NCBI RefSeq assembly: GCF_001746415.1
Contig: NZ_MEHJ01000001.1
Span: 6,206,501 to 6,270,500, forward strand
Source: Streptomyces agglomeratus
GTDB lineage: Bacteria; Actinomycetota; Actinomycetes; Streptomycetales; Streptomycetaceae
DNA length: 64,000 nt
Direction: 5' to 3'
The translations under genes and the position numbers were made by a program. Positions 44,249 through 51,332 of the stretch are shown here, piece by piece. Positions within the stretch are counted from its first letter, which is position 1, and each line of letters begins with the position of its first letter. The notes under the pieces are model-generated. The model was not told the origin of the DNA, did no database searches, and was given only the letters and a program-made list of their open reading frames with translations.

Positions 44249-44412
44249 TGGCGACCCCTGTCCGCGGCGGTGCGGCATCGCGGTGGAAACCACTCAAAGT
44301 TAGCTCAACTCAGGTAAGTTGACGCCCCTTTGGGTACGCATCCCCTCGCGCGGAAGGGCTCGGGTGCGCAAACTGTCCAACTCGCCCTGGAATCGGCTGT
44401 ATTCGGAGAGTA

Positions 44413-44431
44413 ATCGTCAAGTGATCGTCAA
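44413..44431 (+). promoter_or_regulatory. direct repeats of ATCGTCAA one helical turn apart
   Basis: ATCGTCAA at 44413-44420 and again at 44424-44431 (11-bp period), ~110 bp before the small conserved gene and in the divergent gap from the kinase. Same-face repeats of this type are typical of response-regulator or SARP sites. An inverted repeat TCAACT-N6-AGTTGA (44305-44322) also lies in this gap. Confidence 0.4.
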
Positions 44432-44475
44432 CACCCGTACAGGGGTGGTGAATCACACCGGGCGGGATACACGAG

Positions 44476-44497
44476 TGTCTGGACGGGGCGATAGGGT
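44476..44497 (+). promoter_or_regulatory. promoter-like TGTC-N12-TAGGGT
   Basis: TGTC (44476-44479) and TAGGGT (44492-44497) have the spacing of the RecA-NDp/PafBC-type damage promoter (TTGTCAGTGGC-N6-TAGGGT), although the middle of the motif does not match. TAGGGT is a good -10 about 45 bp before the ATG at 44541. Confidence 0.35.
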
Positions 44498-44540
44498 TAA
44501 CCTGCCCGGGCCGGGTGCCCTCGTACGGGTGGGGAGTGAC

Positions 44541-44804
44541 ATGGAACAGATAACGGTGCGCAGCAGGCCTCGAGTGCCTGCGATCACATGCGGGAGCGGC
44601 GCGACCAGCTCGCGCCTCGACCGCCATCTCGCGGTGCTCGGCGGACCAGCGGTTCCGCTCGGTGAGACGGCCGAGGCGACGCTGCTGATGCGCGAGCTCA
44701 CGTCACGTGATCTCGCGCACTCGCGGACGAGCAGGAGCGCGCGCGTCTCGCTCTTCGCTCCGCTGCGACGGCTGCGTCGATCGCTCTTCGGCAGCCGCCG
44801 CTGA
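44541..44804 (+). CDS. small conserved Streptomyces protein, unknown function
   Basis: 87 aa from the ATG at 44541, with GGGGAG at 44531-44536. Basic, no signal peptide or membrane span. Visible segments: RPRVPAITCGSGATSSRLDR, LGETAEATLLMRELTSRD and an Arg-rich tail FAPLRRLRRSLFGSRR that could contact nucleic acid or membrane. The RBS, promoter-like elements and clean coding frame support a real gene. From memory, similar small proteins occur beside CaiB genes in other Streptomyces. It converges on that CoA-transferase gene. Confidence 0.7.
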   Translation: MEQITVRSRPRVPAITCGSGATSSRLDRHLAVLGGPAVPLGETAEATLLMRELTSRDLAHSRTSRSARVSLFAPLRRLRRSLFGSRR

Positions 44805-44834
44805 CGCGGAGCGGAATCCGAGTCGCGAACGCGC

Positions 44835-46031
44835 TCAGGCGATCACACCGTCCCGGCGCAGCGCTGCTATCTGCGTGTCCGTCATCCCCAGGCCGTGCAG
44901 AAGCGCGTCGGTGTGTTCGCCGAGTGCGGGAACCGGACCCATCAGCGGCTCCGGCCCGCCCGGCATCGTGATCGGCGGCAGCATCGCCCGCAGCGGCCCC
45001 ACCGGTGAGCCGATGTCCCGCCACCGGTTCCGCGCCGCCAGCTGGGGATGCGCCGCCACGTCGGCCACCGTGTTCAGCCGCGCGCAGGCGATCCCGGCCG
45101 CCTCCAGCGCCGCGATCGCCTCCGCCGCGCTCATCGCTCCCAGCGCCTCCCCGACCACCGCGTCCGTCTTGGCCCGGTTGCCGGTCCGGGCGGTGTTCGT
45201 GGCGAAGGCGGGATCTTCCGCCAGTTCCGGCCGCCGGAGCACGCGTTCGGCCAGGCGGCGCCACTCCCGGTCGTTCTGCACCGACAGCAGCACCTGTCCG
45301 CCGTCCGCCGTCGGGTAGGCGTCGTACGGCGCGATGACGGCGTGCGCGACCCCGGTACGAGCCGGGGCCTCGCCCCCGTGCATCCCGTGGTGCAGCGGAT
45401 GCCCCATCCACTCGCCGAGCGCCTCCAGCATCGAGATCTCGACCGGTCCGCCGAGGCCCGTATTCGCGCGCCGCAGCAGTGCGGCCAGTACCCCGGAGAA
45501 CGCGTACATCGCCGCGGCGATGTCGGCCGCCGGGATGCCCGCCTTCGCCGGCTGCTCGGGGGTGCCGGTCACCGACACGAGCCCCGCCTCGCACTGGACG
45601 AGCATGTCGTACGCCCGCTTGTCGGCGTACGGCCCCCGTGCCCCGTAACCGGAGATGTCGACCGCGATGAGCCGGGGGTGCGCCGCGCACAGGGTCGCCG
45701 CGTCCAGCCCGAGCCGCGCCGCCGCGCCGTTGGCGAGGTTCTGCACGAACACGTCGGCTCCGGCGACGAGCCGGCGTACCGCTTCCAGACCGCGCGGGTC
45801 CTTCAGATCCACGGCGAGGGACTCCTTGCCGCGGTTGCACCACACGAAGTGCGAGGCGAGGCCGCGCGCGGCGGTGTCGTAGCCCCGGGCGAAGTCGCCG
45901 CCGTCCGGTCGCTCGATCTTGATCACGCGGGCGCCGAGGTCCGCGAGCTGGCGGGTGGCGAAGGGCGCCGAGACAGCTTGTTCGACGGCGACGACGGTGA
46001 TCCCGTCCAGGGGCAGCGGCTGAGTGCTCAT
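44835..46031 (-). CDS. CaiB/BaiF family CoA-transferase
   Basis: 398 aa from the ATG at 46031 (MSTQPLPLDG). Class III CoA-transferase: GITVVAVEQAVSAPFATRQLADLGARVIKIE at the N-terminus in consecutive segments, GGDFARGYD, NRGKESLAVDLKDPRG, and AYDMLVQCEAGLVSVTG with the presumed catalytic Asp in YDML. It moves CoA between carboxylic acids; the substrate is unknown. No RBS is visible. A -10-like GATAGT lies ~9 bases before the ATG, so the mRNA may be leaderless. It is monocistronic and separate from the ABC genes upstream. Confidence 0.88.
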   Translation of the reverse strand: MSTQPLPLDGITVVAVEQAVSAPFATRQLADLGARVIKIERPDGGDFARGYDTAARGLASHFVWCNRGKESLAVDLKDPRGLEAVRRLVAGADVFVQNLANGAAARLGLDAATLCAAHPRLIAVDISGYGARGPYADKRAYDMLVQCEAGLVSVTGTPEQPAKAGIPAADIAAAMYAFSGVLAALLRRANTGLGGPVEISMLEALGEWMGHPLHHGMHGGEAPARTGVAHAVIAPYDAYPTADGGQVLLSVQNDREWRRLAERVLRRPELAEDPAFATNTARTGNRAKTDAVVGEALGAMSAAEAIAALEAAGIACARLNTVADVAAHPQLAARNRWRDIGSPVGPLRAMLPPITMPGGPEPLMGPVPALGEHTDALLHGLGMTDTQIAALRRDGVIA

Positions 46032-46142
46032 GAGACAACTGACTATCGTGTACGTCACACCTTTGTCACCCGGACAGGGTGGCGGAGAACCCCGGGGAAC
46101 CGGTGTGCGAACCGGCCGGCCCGTACAACACCGGGCTCTCGC

Positions 46143-46925
46143 TCAGCGTCCGCTGTTCGCGTACGCGCGGACGGTGAGCGGGACGAAGACCGCCAGCAGG
46201 ACCAGCGACCAGGCGAGCGTCCCGGCCACCGGGTGGGCGACGGGCCAGGCGGCGCCGGCGGCCGGCTCGGCGTTCCCGCAGAGGTCGCGCACGGCGGCGG
46301 CCACGGCGCTGATCGGGTTCCACTCGGCGACCGCGCGCAGCCCGCCCGGCAGGTTGTCGGTGGGGATGTACGCGCCGGACATCAGCGGCAGGACGAAGGT
46401 GGCGCTGCCGAGTTGGCCGGCCGCCTCCTCGTTGTGGATGAGCAGGCCCAGGCAGCAGCCGACCCAGGCGGCGGCGAAGCGGAACAGGGCGAGGAGCCCG
46501 AAGGCGCCGAGTGCCGCGAGCGCCCCGCCCTCCACGCGCCAGCCGACCGCGAGCCCCACCAGGGCGAGTGGCACCGTGCCGGCGGCCGTGACCAGCAGGT
46601 CGGCGGCGGTCTGGCCGAGCGGCACCGCCGTCCGGCTCATCGGCATCGTGCGGAACCGGTCCATCACGCCGCGGTGGGAGTCCTGGGCGGCCTGGAACAT
46701 GCCGGTCATGACGCCGTTGGCGGCGGTCGCGGCCAGCAGGCCCGGCACCAGGAAGGCGCGGTACTCCTGGCCCGGCACGGCGAGCGCGCTGCCGAAGACG
46801 TAGCCGAAGAACAGCAGCATGGTGATCGGCATGGTCTGCGTCAGGATCAGCACGCCCGGTGCGTGCCTGATGCGCCGGAGGTGACGGCCGAGCACGGCCG
46901 TGCCGTCGTACGCGATCGTGCTCAT
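46143..46925 (-). CDS. ABC-2 type exporter permease (DrrB-like)
   Basis: 260 aa from the ATG at 46925, overlapping the ATPase stop (ATGA). Six hydrophobic segments, with the DrrB-type ...LILTQTMPITMLLFFGYVFG start, FLVPGLLAATAANGVMTGMF, and FVLPLMSGAYIPTDNLPGGL before the fifth span. It forms the membrane part of a two-gene exporter with the upstream ATPase, like daunorubicin-resistance DrrAB. The substrate is unknown. Expression is probably controlled by the TetR divergent from the ATPase gene. Confidence 0.9.
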   Translation of the reverse strand: MSTIAYDGTAVLGRHLRRIRHAPGVLILTQTMPITMLLFFGYVFGSALAVPGQEYRAFLVPGLLAATAANGVMTGMFQAAQDSHRGVMDRFRTMPMSRTAVPLGQTAADLLVTAAGTVPLALVGLAVGWRVEGGALAALGAFGLLALFRFAAAWVGCCLGLLIHNEEAAGQLGSATFVLPLMSGAYIPTDNLPGGLRAVAEWNPISAVAAAVRDLCGNAEPAAGAAWPVAHPVAGTLAWSLVLLAVFVPLTVRAYANSGR

Positions 46926-47899
46926 GCGGCGCGCTCCTTGAAGGGGCTGGTGGCGGGGGCGGGACGGCGGTCGGTCAGGCGCAGGAAGACCTCGTCGAGG
47001 GTCGGGGGCCGCAGGCTCGCGTCGACGACCGGCACGCCCGCCGCGTCGAGTTCGAGGACGATGCGGGGGAGGGTGAGCGCGGGGTCGGCCGCGACGGCCC
47101 CGACCGCCCGGCGCTCGTGGTCGAGAGCCGGTTCGGTGCCGGTGAGCTGGTCGAGTACGGCGGCCGCGGGAAGCATCGCGGACGCGTCGGTGACGACCAC
47201 TTCGGCGTACGAGCCGATACGGGCCTTGAGTGAGGCGGGGGTGCCCGTGACGACGGCCCGGCCCCGGTCGATGAGCACGATGCCGTCGGCCAGCTGATCC
47301 GCCTCCTCCAGGTACTGGGTGGTGAGCAGCACGGTGGTGCCCCGGCCGGCCAGGTCGCGTACCGCGTCCCGGATCTGGTTCCTGCTGTACGGGTCGAGCC
47401 CGGTGGTCGGCTCGTCGAGGAACAGCACCGCGGGCCGGACGAGCAGGCCGGCCGCGAGATCGAGCCGGCGGCGCATGCCGCCCGAGTAGGTGCGGGCGGG
47501 GCGGTCGGCGGCCTCGGTGAGCTCGAAGCGTTCGAGGAGCTCGTCGGCGCGGGCGGGGCCCGCCGCGCCCCTGATGCGCAGCAGCCGGGCGAAGAGGCGC
47601 AGGTTCTGGCGGCCGGAGAGTTCGCCGTCCACGGAGGTGGCCTGGCCGGTGACACCGATCGACCGGCGCACCGCGCCGGGGTCCGTGCGGACGTCGTGGC
47701 CCGCCACGGTGGCCGTGCCCGAGTCGGGGGCCGTGAGGGTGGTGAGGACGCGGACGGCGGTGGTCTTGCCGGCGCCGTTCGGGCCGAGGATGCCGCAGAC
47801 GGTGCCCTGCTCGACGGCCAGGTCCAGGCCCCGCAGGGCGTGGACATCACCGAACCGCTTCTCCAGACCCTCACTAAGTACAGCGTACGTAGTTGTCAT
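46922..47899 (-). CDS. ABC exporter ATPase (DrrA-like)
   Basis: 325 aa from the ATG at 47899 (MTTTYAVLSEGL). ABC domain: Walker A GPNGAGKTT, Q-loop region GVTGQATSVDGELSG, signature YSGGMRRRLDLA, Walker B VLFLDEPTTGLD, H-loop TTQYLEE. The C-terminal ~100 residues are the DrrA-type regulatory extension. It energises the downstream permease. A 17-bp operator-like palindrome covers codons 3-9, and a second copy sits 20 bp upstream of the start, so repressor binding would directly block this gene. Confidence 0.93.
   Translation of the reverse strand: MTTTYAVLSEGLEKRFGDVHALRGLDLAVEQGTVCGILGPNGAGKTTAVRVLTTLTAPDSGTATVAGHDVRTDPGAVRRSIGVTGQATSVDGELSGRQNLRLFARLLRIRGAAGPARADELLERFELTEAADRPARTYSGGMRRRLDLAAGLLVRPAVLFLDEPTTGLDPYSRNQIRDAVRDLAGRGTTVLLTTQYLEEADQLADGIVLIDRGRAVVTGTPASLKARIGSYAEVVVTDASAMLPAAAVLDQLTGTEPALDHERRAVGAVAADPALTLPRIVLELDAAGVPVVDASLRPPTLDEVFLRLTDRRPAPATSPFKERAA
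47875..47891. promoter_or_regulatory. operator copy 2 (inside ABC ATPase 5' end)
   Basis: TAAGTAC-AGC-GTACGTA: one mismatch between 7-bp arms. It is the same site as operator copy 1 in the opposite orientation, centred 44 bp away. Confidence 0.7.
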
Positions 47900-47918
47900 G
47901 CGGCCCACCGTACCGCAC

Positions 47919-47935
47919 TACGTACGCTGTACGTA
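47919..47935. promoter_or_regulatory. operator copy 1 between ABC exporter and TetR genes
   Basis: TACGTAC-GCT-GTACGTA: perfect 7-bp arms, 17 bp. It is centred 37 bp before the TetR start and 28 bp before the ABC ATPase start. This is the expected binding site of the divergent TetR regulator. Confidence 0.8.
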
Positions 47936-47963
47936 ACTAGGATGGTGGGCGAGGTGATGATCC

Positions 47964-48677
47964 ATGGCAGTCGGCGGGCGTTCCGCGACACCCGAGGTGA
48001 TCTGGGCCCGCCCCGAACGGGCCGGCCGCGGACCCAGGCCGGCGTACAGCCGCGCCGACATCGCGGCGGCGGCGGTGCGGATCGCGGACGCGGACGGACT
48101 CGACGCGGTCTCGATGCGCAGAGTGGCCGCGGAGATCGGCTGCGGCACGATGTCGCTCTACAACTACGTGCCGCGCAAGGAGGACCTGTACGAGCTGATG
48201 GTCGACGCCGTCAGCGCGGAGTACGACCTGTCCGGGGAGCCGTCGGGCGACTGGCGGGCGGAGATGATCGCGCTCGGACGCCGGGCGCGGGCCCTGATGC
48301 ACCGTCACCCGTGGCTGCCGGGGCTCATGTCACCGGTCTACGGCTTCAGCCCCAACGTGCTCCGGTATCTGGAGTACTGCCTCGACTGTCTGGAGGGGCT
48401 GGACGCGCCGCCCGGGACGAAGCTGGAACTGGTGGCGATGGTCAACGGCATGGTGACGACGTACGTCACCCACGAGCTCGCGACGGCCGAGCGGGCGCGG
48501 TCGCTGCCGTGGTCGCAGGAGCAGGAGGACGCGACGCGGATCGCCTACCTCGGGCGCGAGCTCGCCACGGGCAAGTACCCGAGGATGGCCAGGGCGTTCG
48601 CCGAGGGCGCCGGACCGGTCGATCCGGACGGCGCGTTCGAGCGGATGCTGGAACGCGTGGTGAACAGCTTCACGTAG
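47964..48677 (+). CDS. TetR-family regulator of the divergent ABC exporter
   Basis: 237 aa from the ATG at 47964. N-terminal HTH: YSRADIAAAAVRIADADGLDAVSMRRVAAEIGCGTMSLYNYVPRKEDLYELM in consecutive segments, the MSLYNYV recognition helix typical of TetR. The C-terminal TetR_C-type domain has HRHPWLPGLMSPVYGFSPN and TKLELVAMVNGMVTTYVTHE. It is divergent from the DrrAB-like exporter with twin 17-bp operators between them, so it likely represses both until an effector, probably the exported compound, binds. A hairpin terminator follows. Confidence 0.92.
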   Translation: MAVGGRSATPEVIWARPERAGRGPRPAYSRADIAAAAVRIADADGLDAVSMRRVAAEIGCGTMSLYNYVPRKEDLYELMVDAVSAEYDLSGEPSGDWRAEMIALGRRARALMHRHPWLPGLMSPVYGFSPNVLRYLEYCLDCLEGLDAPPGTKLELVAMVNGMVTTYVTHELATAERARSLPWSQEQEDATRIAYLGRELATGKYPRMARAFAEGAGPVDPDGAFERMLERVVNSFT

Positions 48678-48714
48678 CGGCGGGAGGCTCCCGTCCGGGT
48701 CGCCGCTGCCCCCG

Positions 48715-48739
48715 AGCCCCCGCCCGAGTGGCGGGGGCT
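48715..48739 (+). terminator. hairpin terminator after tetR
   Basis: AGCCCCCGCC (48715-48724), loop CGAGT, GGCGGGGGCT (48730-48739): perfect 10-bp stem followed by TGG. Confidence 0.8.
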
Positions 48740-48799
48740 TGGTCGTGTCACGGCCCCAACCGCACCTTGGCCGTGCCCCGTTGGTACGATCGGCACGGA

Positions 48800-48817
48800 A
48801 TTTGAACACGTTCAAAT
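48800..48817. promoter_or_regulatory. 18-bp perfect palindrome, operator of the small membrane protein gene
   Basis: ATTTGAAC-AC-GTTCAAAT lies just downstream of a strong -10-like TACGAT (48785-48790) and immediately before the RBS of the DUF4190-like gene. A bound regulator would block transcription start. It resembles TetR-type sites; no regulator gene is adjacent on this side. Confidence 0.65.
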
Positions 48818-48830
48818 GGGGGAGCGAGCC

Positions 48831-49097
48831 ATGCCCGAACCGACCGTGCACGACCGGACCGACACGCCCGCCGTCGCGCTGGGGCCCACCGCGCTGGTCC
48901 TCGGGGCCGTCACCGCGATCTGGCCTTGGGTGCCCCTGTTCCCCGTGGCGCTCCTCGCCGGACCCCTCTCTGTCACCTTCGGAGTGGCGGGCATGTACTA
49001 CGCGGGTCAGGGCATCGGGCGCATGTGGACCGCCGTCACCGGAACCGTTCTCGGCGCCGCCGGGTTCGTCGGAGTGTTCCTCCTCTTCGTGCCCTAG
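48831..49097 (+). CDS. small membrane protein, DUF4190-like
   Basis: 88 aa from the ATG at 48831, chosen because GGGGGAG (48817-48824) sits 7 bases before it; an ATG at 48816 overlaps the palindrome. A short polar N-terminus (PEPTVHDRTDTPAVALGP) is followed by LGAVTAIWPWVPLFPVALLAG, LSVTFGVAGMYYAGQG and VTGTVLGAAGFVGVFLLFV, a Gly-rich three-span layout seen in DUF4190 proteins. Function unknown. The tight operator in front implies regulated expression. Confidence 0.7.
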   Translation: MPEPTVHDRTDTPAVALGPTALVLGAVTAIWPWVPLFPVALLAGPLSVTFGVAGMYYAGQGIGRMWTAVTGTVLGAAGFVGVFLLFVP

Positions 49098-49285
49098 GTA
49101 AGTGATGCCGGGGGATGCGTGTTGGTCACCGCGTAGTCGAACAGCAGGTATTCGCCGACCCGGATCTCCGAGGCGTGGAAGTGCGGGCCATGGACGGCGA
49201 CGGACTGTCCGGCGAGTGGCCGAGCAGCGTAAGGGCCCCCGGCGTGGCCGGACTTGATCAGGGTCCGCAGGCCGTGCCGTACCAA
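49094..49285 (-). CDS. possible small hypothetical protein (doubtful)
   Basis: A 63-aa reading frame in the 206-bp gap between the small membrane protein and the type-ISP-like gene. It overlaps the former's stop by 4 bp. The segment VHGPHFHASEIRVGEYLLFDYAVTN looks protein-like (alternating hydrophobics, few Arg runs), but no family is recognised and no clear RBS is seen. It could be a remnant of a larger gene. Confidence 0.25.
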   Translation of the reverse strand: MVRHGLRTLIKSGHAGGPYAARPLAGQSVAVHGPHFHASEIRVGEYLLFDYAVTNTHPPASLT

Positions 49286-49303
49286 CCGGATCGTCGTCGG
49301 TGC

Positions 49304-50518
49304 CTAGAGCAGCGCGAACTGGCCCTCCGGGCCCTCCTCCTGGTGGTCCAGGACCGATGCCGGGCGTCGCGCCGCCTCCGGGACCGGCAGTACTCCCGCC
49401 CGGGTCAGCTCGCCACGGGTGATCCGCTCCCCGGACCGCAGCTCCTCCCGGCCCGCGTCCAGCTCGGCGAGCAGCGCCAGGACCGTGATCAGCTCCAGCA
49501 GGTCGGACGTCCACTCCCTGGGCCACGCCGTGGGGCGGATCGCCTCCAGCGTCCCCGGCCCGCCCACCGCCGTACGCCGCTCGAACCACATGTCCAGCAC
49601 CCGCACCCCGCCCGCGTGAAACTCCCAGGCCGCCGCCGGTACGGGCGACACGCGCCCCTCCCCGAGGTGCAGCACCTGTGCCTCCGCGTCGTACCGCAGG
49701 GCGGCGGGCCACGCGGTGACCGCCGACCGGACGTACGGGCGACGCCCGCCCGGCAGCCGGGGGCGGGCACCGCCCCGCGCGCCGCGCACCTGAACGGCCG
49801 TCATGCGCCGCCCCAGGTCGACCCCCGCCGCCCAGACCTCCGCCGCGGCCGGCAGCGGAACCACCGCGCCCGCCGGTGACCCCTCCGCCACCGCGACCGC
49901 CCACGCCAGCACGTCCCCGGCGGTGACCTCGTGCCCGTAACGTCCGCTCAGCAGCCGCAGGAGGCCCGGCGCCAGGTTCGGTTCACGGCCACCGGGGCGG
50001 CGGTACAGCGGGCGGACGCGGCCGGGGCGGCCCGCCGGGGAGCGGCCGTCCGGCAGCAGGGCGCCGACCAGCAGCGCGGGCCCGGCCGCCGCCCCGGGCA
50101 CGTACCCCTGCTCCACGGCGAAGAGCTGGTGCGAGTCGTCGGCCACCCGCCACAGCTCCGGCCGGGCGGCGTCGATCAGCCGGTGGTCCGGGATCAGCCA
50201 CTGCTCGTCGAAGGGGCCGTGCAGGACACGCACCGGCTCCGGGCAGGGCCCGCTCTCCCGCGCGAGCCGTCCCGTACCGGCCCGCTGCCCCGGCAGCGCC
50301 GCCACCGAACTGTGCGTCGTACGGGACCGGGTGGCCCCGAACAGCTCCTCGCGTCCGGCGCCGTCGGCCCGTACCAGCGCGTCCCAGCGGGCCCGCAGCG
50401 TACGGCTGTCCGGTGCCAGCACCCAGCCGCGGCCCAGCCGCAGGGGAGCCACCGACCAGGGCATCAGTTCACCGAGCAACGGGGCGGTGTCCGGGGCCCC
50501 GGACCGCTTCGCAGTCAT
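49304..50518 (-). CDS. type-ISP restriction/modification-like protein, standalone C-terminal part
   Basis: 404 aa from the ATG at 50518. It resembles the specificity/C-terminal region of single-polypeptide (type ISP, LlaBIII-like) restriction enzymes: MPWSVAPLRLGRGWVLAPDSRTLRARWDALV, ESGPCPEPVRVLHGPFDEQWLIPDHRLIDAARPELWRV in consecutive segments, LPDGRSPAGRPGRVRPLYR, and EAIRPTAWPREWTSDLLELITVL. Nuclease, helicase and methyltransferase motifs (PD-ExK, DEAH, FxGxG, NPPF) are absent. In Streptomyces such orphans are common and annotated as 'type ISP'. Its real activity, perhaps DNA recognition only, is unknown. Confidence 0.65.
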   Translation of the reverse strand: MTAKRSGAPDTAPLLGELMPWSVAPLRLGRGWVLAPDSRTLRARWDALVRADGAGREELFGATRSRTTHSSVAALPGQRAGTGRLARESGPCPEPVRVLHGPFDEQWLIPDHRLIDAARPELWRVADDSHQLFAVEQGYVPGAAAGPALLVGALLPDGRSPAGRPGRVRPLYRRPGGREPNLAPGLLRLLSGRYGHEVTAGDVLAWAVAVAEGSPAGAVVPLPAAAEVWAAGVDLGRRMTAVQVRGARGGARPRLPGGRRPYVRSAVTAWPAALRYDAEAQVLHLGEGRVSPVPAAAWEFHAGGVRVLDMWFERRTAVGGPGTLEAIRPTAWPREWTSDLLELITVLALLAELDAGREELRSGERITRGELTRAGVLPVPEAARRPASVLDHQEEGPEGQFALL

Positions 50519-50552
50519 GCGGGCATGGTAGCCACGGCGGGCGGCGGGCAGG

Positions 50553-51302
50553 TCAGTGCGCGTCCACCGTCACCGAGAAGGAGAAGCGGTCGCCCCGGTA
50601 GCGGATGCGGGCCACGTCCACCACGCGGCCCTCCCGGTCGTACGTCACGCCCGTGTAGTGCAGGATCGGGCTGAGCAGCGGGACCTTGAGGAGATCCGCC
50701 GTCTCGGGGTCGGCGAGGCGGGCCTCGACGGTGTCGGTGATCTTGCCGATGCGTACGCCCACCACATCGCGCAGCACCTTCGTCATCGGCCAGCGTTCGA
50801 GGTCCGCCACGTCGAGACCGGCGGCGATCTCCGGCCGCACCGCGTTCTCCGCCCAGTTCGTCGGCTCGCCGCTCTCGCCGTCGCGGCGCAGCCGCCGGTA
50901 GGTGATCACCTCGTCGGTGTCCGGGAAGTGCTCGACGAGGTCCCCGGGCACGGGCGTGGGCCCGTGCCCCAGGACCGTCGTCAGCTCCCCGGACTGCTGG
51001 GCGACGATCGCGTCGATCGAGCCGAGCAGCCGGCGCGGGGCGCCGCGCCGGGCACCCGGCTCGATGAACGTGCCGCGCCGCCGGTGCCTGCTGATCAGAC
51101 CCTCGGCCTCCAGCTCCTTGAGCGCCTGCCGCATCGTGAGCACACTCACGCCGTAGTGGGCGGCGAGCTGCTCCTCGGTGGGCAGCCGCAGCTCCGCGTC
51201 GGGCGTGCGGCCCAGTATGGAAGCGCGCAGGGACTGCGAGACCTGGTACCAGAGCGGCAGCTTCCGGTTTAGGACCAGGGAGTCGGGGGCGAATGCGGTC
51301 AC
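50553..51302 (-). CDS. GntR/HutC-family regulator with UTRA domain
   Basis: 249 aa from a GTG at 51302, GGAG a few bases upstream. N-terminal winged helix: PLWYQVSQSLRASILGR, LRLPTEEQLAAHYGVSVLTMRQALKELEAEGLI (the recognition helix is VLTMRQALKEL), and GTFI in the wing. The UTRA effector domain fills residues ~100-245 (DEVITYRRLRRDGE; ENAVRPEIAAGL; PILHYTGVTYDREGRVVDVARIRYRGDRFSF). UTRA regulators sense small metabolites. It lies 30 bp downstream of hmgA on the same strand, so it may control homogentisate catabolism. Confidence 0.88.
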   Translation of the reverse strand: MTAFAPDSLVLNRKLPLWYQVSQSLRASILGRTPDAELRLPTEEQLAAHYGVSVLTMRQALKELEAEGLISRHRRRGTFIEPGARRGAPRRLLGSIDAIVAQQSGELTTVLGHGPTPVPGDLVEHFPDTDEVITYRRLRRDGESGEPTNWAENAVRPEIAAGLDVADLERWPMTKVLRDVVGVRIGKITDTVEARLADPETADLLKVPLLSPILHYTGVTYDREGRVVDVARIRYRGDRFSFSVTVDAH

Positions 51303-51332
51303 GGTTTCATTTCTCCGTAGGTACGGTTCGTA

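Noticed and set aside
44294..44340. Iron (DmdR) box near the kinase gene
   Set aside because: The TTAG...CTCAACTCAGG stretch does not match the TTAGGTTAGGCTAACCTAA-type consensus closely enough.
49304..50518. Complete restriction-modification defence locus
   Set aside because: Only a recognition-like region is present; neighbours are not nuclease, methylase or helicase genes.
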